Shown: piece after piece, positions 1-9,951 of the stretch | Numbering within the stretch: the stretch's first letter is position 1 | How the letters are laid out: every line of letters begins with the position of its first letter | The notes under the pieces: generated by a model | Database searches by the model: none | What the model was told of the DNA's origin: nothing | Seen by the model: only the letters and a program-made list of their open reading frames with translations | Program-made: the position numbers and the translations under genes | Source of the DNA: Sindora glabra | Lineage: Eukaryota > Streptophyta > Magnoliopsida > Fabales > Fabaceae | Direction of reading: 5' to 3' | Assembly: GCA_020226215.1 (NCBI GenBank) | Contig: CM035236.1 | Location: forward strand, 50,033,057 to 50,097,056 | Length of the DNA stretch: 64,000 nucleotides

Positions 1-305
1 TATCTGTTGCATTTTGAAAAAAAAATTGTTCTTTTTTATCTATCGCTTTAAAATTTCAATGAAGTATTAAATACTCTTTTTTCCAAATTTATACTTCTCT
101 TTTATTAATAAATACTTTATTATTCTACACTATTAGTCAACTTGTATTTATTTCTTTACATCTTTCTCTCTATTTTCAACTATTTTGAATTTTATGCATA
201 AAAGGGTAATCTTGTAAAGCTCATTAAAAATAAACAAATTTAACTACTTTATTAATATGTGTAAAATCGGTTAATGGAGACAGATAAATAGAAACGGAGG
301 GAGTA
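1..305 (+). mobile_element. Stowaway-like MITE, copy 1 (left end cut by window)
   Basis: Non-coding element ending in GAAACGGAGGGAG followed by TA (304-305), which mirrors the CTCCCTCC start of the copy at 5833. A TA target with a CTCCCTCC-type inverted terminus is the signature of Stowaway (Tc1/mariner-derived) MITEs. The body aligns by eye with 5833-6147 and 1371-1560 (for example the shared TGTTGCATTTTGAAAAAA and CTTGTATTTATTT blocks). The first 20 or so bases of its left terminus lie outside the window. The family assignment rests on the terminus and TA site and has not been checked against a repeat library. Confidence 0.7.
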
Positions 306-1212
306 ATATCTATCATTTTTATATCTTATTAAATTAATTTACTTTCTTTTTAAATTTAATACATTATATTTATTTAATTTTCTATCTTCTTTCAAATAAA
401 TAAAAATTTTTGCAATTTTCTAAGAAATATATTTAATATTTATATTAAAAATATTATAATTATTAATTTTTTATATAAATATATTTTATATTCCTACTGA
501 ACTATTTATATATGCTCATTTTATAAATCATTATATTACTCTTGTATATTTACCTAATATTATTATAATTATAATGCTCATAGGAGCATCTATTTTATAT
601 TTTTTTATCACTTTATTTTATGAAAATTAATTTAATTTATATTAAATATATATTTAATTTTTATGTTATAAATATATTTTTAAAATATTTTACTTATTTA
701 TATTGAACTTTAGATTGTAAATTTCATAATTTCAGTAATATTCTTTTTAGTTGATATTTCAAACACACCAAATTTAAAATTATTTTTAAGTAGAATATTA
801 GTGTAATATAAAATAATTATTTTTTATTTAAATATATTTTATATTCTTAATAAATTATTTATATATACTCATATCGTAAATTATTATAGTGTTCAGACAT
901 GATAAGTTACAATGTATTTATTGATAAAAAAACAACTATTATACTTTTAAATTAAGTTTGAAATATGTAGATTTAACAGGATTGAATATCTAATTTCTCT
1001 AACTTTAATTTTTAATTTAATTACTAATTTTGGTATTTTATATTAATTTTTCATAACATAGAAAATTTTTATAGAAAGATTAGAAAAAAGTGAATAATGT
1101 ACGTGTTTATATATGTGTACATCCTTATATTTCTAATTATGATTTTTTAACTATATAAATTGTATTAATTTTATATTAACTTTTTAGTAATGTTTATTTA
1201 TAAAATATAAAA

Positions 1213-1216
<4 letters not shown>
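306..1216. other. AT-rich intergenic stretch, no gene seen
   Basis: Very AT-rich with many stops in all frames. Two loosely similar blocks (about 430-540 and 790-900), both with runs such as TTATATAAATATATTTTATATTC, suggest an old local duplication. No coding exon or element terminus was recognised. Confidence 0.5.

Positions 1217-1299
<83 letters not shown>
1217..1299. repeat. (TA)n microsatellite, about 41 units
   Basis: Uninterrupted TA dinucleotide run. The Tyr/Ile-alternating reading frame across it is an artefact of the repeat. Confidence 0.97.
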
Positions 1300-1301
<2 letters not shown>

Positions 1302-1370
1302 ACTTAAAAATTTTCTGTACATCACACAAAGCTGAACTACTTTTCTTCCGCCTTGAGTTTATCCCACTTA

Positions 1371-1560
1371 TATTTATTATTGTACACTCTTTACCCACTT
1401 GTATTTATTTTTTTTTATTTTTCCATTTATTTTCAACCATTTTAAACTTTATTCATAAAAAATAATGTTAAAAAATTTATTAAAAATAAATAAATTAAAT
1501 TACTTTTTAAATATCAATAAATTGGTTAATTAAAAGAAATAAAATGAAACAGAAAGAATA
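1371..1560 (+). mobile_element. Stowaway-like MITE, copy 3 (5'-truncated)
   Basis: Aligns with the right-hand two thirds of the copy at 1-305, including CACTTGTATTTATTTTTTTT and TTCATAAAAAATAATG, and ends in GAAACAGAAAGAATA, a degraded form of GAAACGGAGGGAGTA. The left part is missing; the adjacent TA array at 1217-1299 may mark the break. Confidence 0.6.
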
Positions 1561-1589
1561 TTATTATATATTTTTAATCATAAAAAAAC

Positions 1590-1960
1590 TGCTTGTGTTG
1601 GCTGAACTGGAGGGCTATTCATTATGATGAAGGCAATTTACACAGCAGCAGAAAGAACAATCGTCGTAACACTTAGAACCGTCATCCAACCCATTTTGAC
1701 CTGTCGTTAATTCTCACACTTCTTCCCACCATCTTGGGTACACAGAATTCTTGTTTACGGAAGAGCCTGATAGTCCCGATGAGTTTAAATCGGCAGTCCG
1801 CAATTATTAACAAATTAATGTTATTAGCTGATTTGTTGATTCATGCATGACGGATATTCACTTAATTAATTCTCGATTAACTATTGGGCTATGTTAGTTT
1901 CTGTATCCCTGAAACATGCACTCTTGTAACTTTTTCATTAACCGAACAACTTACACAAAA
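1590..1960 (-). other. GC-richer island, possible terminal exon relic (minus strand)
   Basis: Base composition changes abruptly here to more balanced, non-repetitive sequence. On the minus strand one frame reads a 31-codon tail ending in NSVYPRWWEEV then a stop, with a short Cys-rich stretch (KCYDDCSFCCC) beyond it. A pyrimidine-CAG acceptor-like site (TGCATGTTTCAG) lies about 100 bases upstream, but stops separate it from the readable tail. I do not recognise a family. It may be a decayed last exon plus 3' UTR, or chance. Confidence 0.2.
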
Positions 1961-3012
1961 ACCTTATAAACTTTTCCTTAAATATTATTGCAATTTTTTT
2001 TTATGAAAATTTCAAAAAAATTTAAAAAATTTTAGTTGTAATTTTTTGATTTTTGGTACATCGACGCTTCTTTAGTTGTAATTTTGAATGATGGAGTTAC
2101 AATTTTAATGTATTTATTGCACACAAAATTCATATACACGTGTAACTCTTTAGATAAAGTTGCAAAATTTTATATATAAAATTAAAAATTATATGAATTT
2201 TTTTTCATTAAATTTTCATAAAATCCCGTATTCTATGTTTGGATGTAGTGAAGAAAAATATGAAAAGAAAATTGGTGGAAGAAAAAAAGATAGAAAGGAA
2301 ATATATGCAAAAGTATTTTTTTCCCCCTATTGTTTGAAGGTATATAAATAGGTGAAATAATGATTAAAATATTCATTTTTTATATGATTCAACTGAAAAG
2401 CAAAAAAGAATAAAAGAAATAATTTATTAAATGATAAAATTGTTTCCATTGTAAGTTAATAAAATTATTTAATAAATTCTACAAAAAAGTAATTTTATAA
2501 TTATAAAATTTTTAACTACTTTTCTACGCTTAATTTTTTTGGTGGAAAAATATTTTTCTAATTCTCCAAATACTCTTTTAAACTTTTTTTTTAATTTTCA
2601 ACCCTTTTTTTTATATATCTTTTCTTTCCACTTTTTTTCCATGTCCATAACATCAACACTAGAAAATTTATTTTCAATCTTTTTTTTAATATCATTTCTT
2701 TCCACTTTTTTCCATAAATACAAACAAAGGGTAACTTTTCAATGTAAAAGCCATACTTAGAGGCTAATTATTCCTCCATTAATTTTACTCAACTGTTCAC
2801 ATTATTTTCGGTTAAACTGTCCGATTTCGGAGAAGTTGGTAGGGCATTGTCTACACAATTTGGACAAGACTGAGCTGATTATTGATCGAACCACATTTTT
2901 ATTATTTTTCACCTTTATAACAAAGGACAAAAAAAAAAATTGAGCATATTTAATGATAAATTGTAATTTAATGATGGACTCTCAGCCTATACAATATTTT
3001 GCAGCAGAGTTA
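1961..3012. other. AT-rich intergenic stretch, no gene seen
   Basis: Poly-T and poly-A rich, with short open frames made of Phe/Ile/Lys codons that look like composition artefacts. No terminus, exon or RNA gene was recognised. Confidence 0.5.
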
Positions 3013-3020
3013 CAAAAGGT
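3013..3020. repeat. Left target-site duplication of hAT element
   Basis: CAAAAGGT, matching CAAAAGAT at 4529-4536 in 7 of 8 positions. Eight bases is the duplication length made by hAT transposases. Confidence 0.8.
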
Positions 3021-3419
3021 GAGGGCCATGTCTAGACATTTTGGGGCTTTAGGCAAAATTGTTAAAAGGGCTTAGTATAATATAAATTATCAAATTTTCA
3101 TATTATTTTTTAGCTAGTATAATATAAATCATCAAATTTTTGTATTATTTTTCTAACTTTTTGATTTACAAAATTACTTATCAAAATTTTATAATCAAGT
3201 AATTCTAACATTTTACTTTCAATAGATAATATGGTTAATTTATTTAATCTATCTTATAACGCAATTGATTTCAGATTAGATTTAAGCAATTTTAATTTTG
3301 AGAAACTTATTTCAACAGTAGCAATTATTATAAGTATTATCAATAATATTTTATAAGTAATGCATGCATTTGAAAATGAATCTAATCTTTTAATATAGTT
3401 TAATACTTCTATTGGACTA

Positions 3420-3656
3420 TTAATTTCTTATGTTAACACCTCTCAATATCTTCAATTTTGAAAATAAATCAAAACCATCAATATCAGAATGTTCACTAAA
3501 ACTTAAAAACTTTTCAAGATTAATATAATATTTTTGCAATTGATCCTCATCCAAAGTTTTAAACTTTTGGGATTTAAATAAAAGACTAAAGATAGTTTCA
3601 TATCCAAAGTTTTTCTTTAATTTTTCAAAGTCACATGCATACCTTTTATTGGACAT
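3420..3656 (-). pseudogene. hAT transposase fragment (zinc-finger MYM-type-1-like)
   Basis: A 78-codon open stretch that includes the blocks HSDIDGFDLFSKLKILR and QKYYINLEKFLSF. These resemble the stretch before the C-terminal hAT dimerisation region in plant TTF-zinc-finger hAT proteins, where an N-L-E followed by SDIDG-D-L--EL--LR pattern is common. In a full protein this would be about one tenth of some 750 residues; the DDE-like catalytic core and the rest of the dimerisation domain are absent. It lies within the hAT boundaries. The family call is from memory of the motif. Confidence 0.65.
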
Positions 3657-4006
3657 CTTCTATTGTGACAAAGTATGAAAAATAGAATAACAACAACAAT
3701 AAAAATATAAATAAAATAGATATGTAAAGTAAATAGAAAAAATGATGAAATGATAAAATCTGAAAACTTGAAAATAAAGAAAATTGCACGTTGTACTATC
3801 TACTGCAAAAATTTGACATTAATTTATTTTGAGAATTTACTTTAAAAGAGTATGAAGATAAGAGTGAGAACATAGAATAAAATGTGAAAGTTAAGAAAAT
3901 TTGAAGAGAAAATGTTGAAAATCTATGGTATATATAGATAAAAAAATGATCATTATAAATTATAATATTGAAAATTTTTAATTAGTAATAATGTGCAAAT
4001 ATGCAA

Positions 4007-4440
4007 CTAATTAGGAAATAATTCCAAAGAGAGTAATTATTGTTGAATTACTAATGTATAACTAATTTTTTATAGTCACTAATAATTTATTTTATATAAT
4101 CATACAAAAAATATGTGACTAATTAGGAAATAAATCCCCAAATATTCCCCAATTAGTTATTTATTTTATATAATCATAAAAAAATCTGTCACTAATTAGG
4201 AAATAATATCAAAGAGAGTAATTATTGTTAGATCACTAATGTATAACTAATTTTTTTTATAGTCATTAGTCATTTATTTTATATAGTCAAACAAAAAATC
4301 TACAACTAATTAGGAAATAAATCCCCAATTATTTTCAATTAGTTGTAGATTGTATAATTAATATTAATGACTATACAAATAATCTCAAAGAGAATAATTA
4401 CTATTGGATTTGAAGTTCAACTAATTCTTCAATGATCATA
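4007..4440. repeat. Tandem repeat, about 185-bp unit, about 2.4 copies
   Basis: The marker CTAATTAGGAAATAAT followed by CAAAGAGAGTAATTATTG starts at 4007 and again at 4192, with a third weaker unit near 4368. A second marker (TAATTAGGAAATAAATCCCC) occurs at about 4114 and 4302. The array lies entirely inside the hAT element, next to its right terminus. Confidence 0.8.
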
Positions 4441-4528
4441 TAAAATAAAAAAAATTATAAGTGGAGCCTAGAAAAATTTAGGGGCCTAAGGCAAATGCCT
4501 TACTTACTTACCCAAAGATACGGCCCTG

Positions 4529-4536
4529 CAAAAGAT
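4529..4536. repeat. Right target-site duplication of hAT element
   Basis: CAAAAGAT immediately after the terminal GGCCCTG; pairs with 3013-3020. Confidence 0.8.
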
Positions 4537-4626
4537 ATCATATAATGAACTCATATATTTTAAATGCTTTTTCTTAATTAAATAAATGATAATATTAGTC
4601 CTCGAAGCATACTTCTTTATTTATAC

Positions 4627-4627
<1 letters not shown>

Positions 4628-4683
<56 letters not shown>
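4628..4683. repeat. (AT)n(GT)n compound microsatellite
   Basis: A short AT run passes directly into about 21 GT units. The His/Thr frame read across it is an artefact. Confidence 0.95.
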
Positions 4684-4684
<1 letters not shown>

Positions 4685-4923
4685 AGAAGACGAATAATAA
4701 AAGAAATCAAATTTCGAAGAGATGGGCTAATTTCAGAATGAAGATTAATATTTTTCAATATTCGAGATACTCTTAAAAGACAATTAATATTAGTAGTAAA
4801 CAAGAATATATATAGATGCAGTAATGTCAAAAGTCCGTTAAAAGACAGATAAAATTAGTTAAAGAAGTCCATCAACGCAGAAGAAGCATGCATGAATATA
4901 GCCAGGAAATAGGACAAGTTGCC

Positions 4924-4932
4924 CTATATAAA
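4924..4932 (+). promoter_or_regulatory. TATA box of the small ORF
   Basis: CTATATAAA is a near-perfect plant TATA box. It sits about 100 bases before the ATG at 5025, which leaves room for a start site near 4955-4960 and a 5' leader of about 65-70 bases. In this AT-rich DNA a TATA match alone is weak evidence; it counts because it agrees with the ORF, start context and poly(A) signal that follow. Confidence 0.45.
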
Positions 4933-5024
4933 TTCACCAACCTACATATGTTTCCTATTATTCATATTCTCTGAAGCTATTTTAGAAATTAGGGTTTTGT
5001 GTAGACGGCATTATCTGAGGAACA

Positions 5025-5141
5025 ATGTGGTGGAAGTTGTTGTTAGCTGCTGCGGTGGCTCTGGCGGCCGTAGTTCAGATTGCTGTGATTGCTGTGCCGG
5101 CCGTAGCTCAGATATCTGTGATCTTGGCTAGTGTCGTCTAA
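5025..5141 (+). CDS. Small hydrophobic peptide, 38 aa, unknown function
   Basis: An uninterrupted 38-codon frame. The protein starts MWWK and is then almost entirely Ala/Val/Leu/Ile with two Gln and one Pro, ending LASVV; it would be membrane-inserted or a bare signal-anchor-like segment. Residues 16-24 (VVQIAVIAV) and 27-35 (VAQISVILA) look like a diverged internal duplication. The start context AACAATG fits the plant preference, a TATA box lies at 4924-4932, and AATAAA follows at 5184-5189, so all parts of a minimal Pol II gene are in order. Codons are GC-rich (GCG, GCC, GTG, CTG) against AT-rich surroundings. I recognise no family. A longer overlapping frame (4919-5131) starts at the TATA box itself and has lower-quality composition, so this frame was preferred. 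It could instead be a relic of a larger gene's signal peptide. Confidence 0.45.
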   Translation: MWWKLLLAAAVALAAVVQIAVIAVPAVAQISVILASVV

Positions 5142-5183
5142 ACAATTGGTGAAGCCACGGGGACTACGATGATATTTATGAGA

Positions 5184-5189
5184 AATAAA
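5184..5189 (+). terminator. Candidate poly(A) signal of the small ORF
   Basis: AATAAA 43 bases after the stop codon, followed by AT-rich sequence. Such hexamers are common in AT-rich DNA, so its value is positional. Confidence 0.35.
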
Positions 5190-5199
5190 AATACGATAT

Positions 5200-5830
5200 A
5201 AATAAGTCCTTTATCTATTCTTCTATATGTAATTATTGTTGTCATCGAAGAAATAATAATCTTTAATTTTATTAGTATGCAAGTTTGCTTTTCATATAGC
5301 CTATTATTCATCATTTGTTTATAATATTATAAATTGCAAGGCAACTGAAATCATGGAAAATTACATTTTCTAATGTTTTAAAATATGATGTGAAAAAGGA
5401 ATTTGACTCTTTCTAGTTTAAAGTGGATAATTATAGCTATTTGTGAGAAAAAAAATCATAGGTTTGGGATTTGGTGAATAATAAATCATTAAAATTGTAA
5501 TTTTTGGAATTTGAAATCATTCACTCCATTGATTATTTCATTAACTAAATTGTTTAATTGATGATTGAGAAATTTTTGTATATTTAAATTATAATACTTG
5601 CCTTCTAGTATACACAATAAATGAAGAATAATTATTAATTTTATTATTTATTTATCAATTTTGTGAAATTCAATTTAAAAGATAATTATCTATTAAAAAA
5701 ACAAGGGGTAGTAGTTTTAAGATTCATAATAGATCTATTTAAAAATTAACTGATAATATTAGCAATTAACTAATATAATTAATAATTATTTGATAGTTAA
5801 TTATATTAACTAATTTAATTAGTTCTTTAT
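5200..5830. other. AT-rich intergenic stretch, no gene seen
   Basis: No exon or element terminus seen. A 12-base inverted pair (TAATATAATTAA / TTAATTATATTA, near 5772 and 5801) could form a small AT hairpin just before the MITE. Confidence 0.5.
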
Positions 5831-6149
5831 TACTCCCTCCATTTATTATTATATGTTGCATTTTGAAAAAAAACTTATTTCAATTTATTAGTCACTTTCA
5901 AATTCCAATAGAGTTAAATAATTTTTTAAATTTCTTCTTTTTTTATTAATGAATGATTTATTATTTTACACTCTTAATTAACTTGCATTTATTTTATCAT
6001 ATTTCTTTCTCTATTCTTAACTATCTTAAACTTTGCATATTAAAAATAATTAATTTTGAAAAGTTTACTAAAAATAAACAAACTAAACTATTTTCCTAGT
6101 ATTTATGAAATCAATTAATTGTGATAGATAATAAGGAATGAAAAGAGTT
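5831..6149 (+). mobile_element. Stowaway-like MITE, copy 2 (full length)
   Basis: Starts TA (5831-5832) then CTCCCTCCATTTATT and ends AAGGAATGAAAAGAG then TT, a degraded GGAGGGAG end and TA site. The interior is colinear with copy 1 (TGTTGCATTTTGAAAAAA, TCTATTCTTAACTATCTTAAAC, AAAAATAAACAAACTAAACTA). About 315 bp, non-coding, as expected for a MITE. Confidence 0.75.
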
Positions 6150-6496
6150 TTAATTATTTATATGTAAAATGATATATAAGAATATAAATATAATTTATAA
6201 TTTATTTGAGTATTTTAATAATATTTTAAATTTTATATATTATTTATTAAATAAAAATTCTTATAAAAGGTATATTATTCTAGTTTATCATTTATTAAAT
6301 TATTCTACAAAAATAAATTATTAAAATTTATTATTATTGTTAAATTTTTAAGAGATAAATAATTAAAAATTATTATAATTATTATATTTTCTTTTAAAAA
6401 TAAATGTCTTTAAGTGTTCATCTCCGCTTCTATATTATTTTATATCAAAATTTTAATATATTATTTATATATGTTATAATAATGGTTATATTATTT

Positions 6497-6499
<3 letters not shown>

Positions 6500-6572
<73 letters not shown>
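6500..6572. repeat. (CT)n(AT)n compound microsatellite
   Basis: About 18 CT units followed by about 18 AT units with no interruption. Confidence 0.95.
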
Positions 6573-6574
<2 letters not shown>

Positions 6575-7256
6575 TTCATCACATTTTTTAAAAAGATTTT
6601 GACTTGATTAAAAATAAATCTTTTAATAATATTTTGTACGTTGAATGCCCTTTGTTTAAGCAACATTTTGAAAATTGAATCAAACAATGAACTATTAAAT
6701 TATTGTGCGTATATATGCATTATATATATATAAATGAATTAATATTATTAAATTTTTACTTTTAATATGAAAAGAATTTTAAGTTCACCAGAAAATCATA
6801 TAACATAATTTTTAACATACTATAATGTTTATTTTATAAATTTATTTTAATTTTTTAACATAAATTTAATTAATAAAAATTAAATGAATATTTATTATTT
6901 CTAAAGAGCTATTACATCCTAATATATATTAAATTAGTGTGTGTGTGTATATATATGTAAAAATATTAAATAACTTTATGGTTAGGCTCTTTTTTGTATA
7001 TTCAAAGGTTTAAGGTTCAACTTTTCTCTCTAATATTTTTAGAAAAATAATAAATGTGTATAATTATACAATTTATGAGTCGTTTTATCTTTTTTACATA
7101 GTTTTTAACAATTAGTTGATTGAAAACTCTAAGTTTCACACTTCTTTCAAATTGGTTGATTAGGGGTTAATCAACAAATCAAAATATTTTTTTACCAAAT
7201 ACCTAAAATAATTGTTTGACTTAATCAATTGACTAAAGGCTCTCAAATCAATTAAA
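6573..7256. other. AT-rich intergenic stretch, no gene seen
   Basis: Nothing recognisable apart from a short GT/AT run near 6935-6957. Confidence 0.5.
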
Positions 7257-7610
7257 CACTTCTACAAAATTGCCTTTTAACATTGGTTGTTTAACAAAGT
7301 TAATGTCAATTATTACTCGATAAACATATATATAGATATTATTGTATGTTGGACAATTCCAATCAATTTTATAACTAACATAAAAATCTAAATAATATTG
7401 GTTTTTGTATGTATAAAACTATGGGAATACAACATGAAGTTTTATAACAACATTAAACATCAGTTTATTATAGATAACTAATGTGGTATGTCATTCCCAC
7501 CATATCTTGTCCTTAAACCCAAATCCCATGCCATCTTTTGTATTCCTTGTATTTCCTATACTTTAATGATGTGAACAGTATTATATTAATATTTTTCCTT
7601 CTATTTAGAT
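7257..7610 (+). mobile_element. CACTA (En/Spm) 5' terminal region, degraded
   Basis: CACTTCTACAAAATTGCC is one change from the CACTACTACAAAA termini at 20869 and 27264. The next 300 bases share the subterminal style of those copies: repeated short AT-rich blocks of the kind ACATCAGTTTATTATAGATAAC and then a C-rich stretch (CCCACCATATCTTGTCCTTAAACCC). No matching 3' terminus was found. A further block at about 9260-9900 aligns with 30700-31260 of the CACTA copy at 27264, so this element probably continued past the LTR-like insertion at 7625. Confidence 0.5.
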
Positions 7611-7624
7611 CCCTTAGGAGGTAA

Positions 7625-9193
7625 TGATACTTAATTGGATCTATTTCGCATTAATGTGAGACTAATTGCATTAATTTGGGCTTAATTGAACTTCGGGCTT
7701 AATGCTGAATTTTTGATGCTGAAATTAATTCAAGCTTAATTTTGGATATCGGATTTGGACAATCTATACACCATTGGAAAGCTAAGAAAAAGAGTTACAA
7801 TTTTCATGTTGACCATAAAATCCAGTTCTGCCATCTTGGAGGTCAAAGATTAGCTCAAAGCCGAAGCATAGTTGCTGTCCAGGCCTAAACCCGACCTAGT
7901 TGCAATGATTAATTTATATCTTGAGCTCCAAGTGCCTAATTGATGCAAGGCCAAGTCCAATTACTCCATCAAATCCATATGTAAACATTCCTAAAGCCCT
8001 TTTGAATAAATTGAGTCGTTTTGAAGGCCAAGGAAGACGGATTGTGGCTCTTTATTTCATCTCGGACTGGATTGAACTACTCTCAGTATTTTGGCTATAA
8101 CTTGAGCTAGGAATGTCTGATTGGGTTGAAATTTCGTGGGTAATTTCCTAAGATATTAGGCTACAAATTTGTAGTTCAGGTCCAATTCTAATGAGGCCTC
8201 TAGGGTAGTAAACAAAGAGGTTATAGAATTAAAACGTGAAAGGAGAGAGAGCTAGATAGTTTTTGAATTTTCTATTGTTCTTGAGTTTTTCTCTAATGGA
8301 AGGCTAATTCTCTAAGTTGATTTAAGGAAGTTTGAGGTTCTTCTTCCCTAGAATTATGAGATCTTGGTTTGTATGGTGGTAACTGTAATTGATTTTCCTT
8401 TTTCCTCATCTATCTTTTCTAATTTGCATGATCTATTGACTTGGATGTTGATTTGGTATAATCTTTGTTCAATTCTGTAAGTTATGTTTTTAATATGAAT
8501 TGGTAGTAAATTTTAGTTGATTAATTAGAATTTTTCGTGAGGGAAAAGGCAATGAATGATTAATTTAGGATTCTGAATTAATTCATTTAATTTGGTTAAA
8601 TTCTATTTTTAAATTAGTTTTGATCTAGCTTAGGGGTTATGGCAATTGTCTAACTTAACTAATATTAATCAATCAAATTCTAGGTGATTATCTTGCGTAA
8701 AATTCATGAATTGTTACAGGGATTTCGGGCAATTCAAAGCTAAATAATTAATTGCAAAATCCAATTTATAATGATCTGTGATTAATTCTTCGAAGAAACC
8801 TTGAATTCCTTGAATTGGCTATTTAATTTCATTGATTTCCCTCTATTTTACTTTTGTTTTTCAAGCTTAATTTTGTACTAATTAATCATTTAATTCGTGC
8901 AACCAACCCCCCCAATTCTGCATCTTGTTCTACATAGTTTCTAATTACAAATAGCATACAACATTATTTTTAATTTTGTTTCATTAGTCTGCACGTTTTG
9001 TGTTTGATAAATTGCATAAATATATAGCATTCTGTTTAGATGGCATTCTGTGTTTGATAACATAATTAGTAAATAATCACAGAGAATTATTGAAAAGGAT
9101 CTTTAGAGGTTCGACCTGGTTTCCACTAATTTTACTGCAAACATTTTTAGGAATTAGAAAAATTTAATTTGATCGGTTCGACAGCCGCGATCA
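7625..9193 (+). mobile_element. Tat/Athila-like LTR fragment, solo (boundaries approximate)
   Basis: Non-coding block of higher complexity than its flanks, starting near TGATACTTAATTGGATC and ending with GGTTCGACAGCCGCGATCA. A 'GGTTCGACC' stretch followed closely by 'TCGACAnCCGCGATCA' is typical of the 3' end of Tat/Athila-group LTRs. A second copy of its last 600-700 bases lies inverted at about 28225-28985. Candidate flanks GGTAA and CTTAA are only a 3/5 match, so the ends are not proven. Confidence 0.45.
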
Positions 9194-9239
9194 CTTAACT
9201 AGACTAACATTTCCATCCTTATTTCAACAATTATAAGAT

Positions 9240-9930
9240 AAAAAAAAATTGACAATAGTGAAATGTTACCTCTGTTAGAAAAGGATGCTTTATTGTGGAT
9301 ACATGTTGCTTAATAAATAAGGTTAACACTCTTTAGAAAAGCACTTGAATCCAATACCTATAAATGTAATGAGTAATATTCATTAAAATTTCATGTATGA
9401 TATCATAACAAATATCAAAGAAAATTAGTGAAATTAAGTTTTTTACTTGTATAAACTTATAAAAGTTACATCAAAATGAAAGGTAGGAAAATATAGTTGA
9501 TTATAAAACCAAAAATTAAATTATAAAAATAAGCACAAAATGTAAAATAAATCATCTCATTTATATTTTGCATTTTTCTAGTGAATGCTACACCTTACTT
9601 GTTTAGCCATAAATTCATAGAGTTTCAATCTTGTAAAATAATTAGTAAGCATAAATATAAAACTAAAGAGAATTATCATCAGGTTGGAAGATAAGCTTAT
9701 CTTATTAAAGAGAGAAATTTTAAGGTTGGAAGAGCCTTATGATAAAATTTATAAATGACACCATAACTTCATTTTTTTCATTTTCAACTCACACCCTACT
9801 TTCATTGTAATCTTTTAAGTTTACACGTCAGTTACTAAAAAAGCCTAATTTCCATAATAAAACTACATCATTATAATATAAAATTATACATGCCTAGTGT
9901 TAAATAAAACCTGATGTTATAATATAAGAA
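9240..9930. mobile_element. CACTA internal segment, homologous to 30700-31260
   Basis: Colinear blocks shared with the CACTA copy at 27264-33743: ACTCTTTAGAAAAGCA, TACAAATGTAATGA/TATAAATGTAATGA, ACATCA-AATGAAAGG, ACCAAAAATTAAATT and a TGACACCATAAC / GGTGTCATTG type block. It lies between the LTR fragment at 7625 and the Athila-like element at 9952. Confidence 0.5.
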
Positions 9931-9951
9931 ATCTATTTCTTACAAGTGATA

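Larger units (their letters stand above)
3021..4528 (-). mobile_element. hAT-superfamily transposon relic (complete boundaries)
   Basis: The left end reads GAGGGCCATGTCTAGACATT and the right end, reversed, reads CAGGGCCGTATCTTTGGG. Both continue into GGGGCTTTAGGC / AGGCCCCTAAAT, so they form imperfect inverted termini of the CAGGGCC type used by many plant hAT elements. The 8-bp duplications CAAAAG(G/A)T flank it. The transposase relic is on the minus strand (3420-3656). At 1508 bp it is far too short for an autonomous copy, so it is an internally deleted derivative. The right-hand third is a tandem array (about 4007-4440). Confidence 0.85.

Noticed and set aside
1216..1398. 60-codon frame with Tyr-Ile repeats (and similar frames at 6404, 45469, 52996, 54100)
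   Set aside because: Products of reading through (TA)n arrays; no protein-like sequence outside the repeat.
4621..4830. 69-codon minus-strand frame ending in a His-Thr repeat
   Set aside because: The His-Thr part is the GT microsatellite; the rest shows no family resemblance.
4919..5131. 70-codon frame overlapping the small hydrophobic ORF
   Set aside because: Its ATG lies upstream of the TATA box of the small gene, and the Cys/Gly/Arg-rich second half is the out-of-frame reading of the GC-rich codons of the 38-codon frame. The smaller frame has the better start context.
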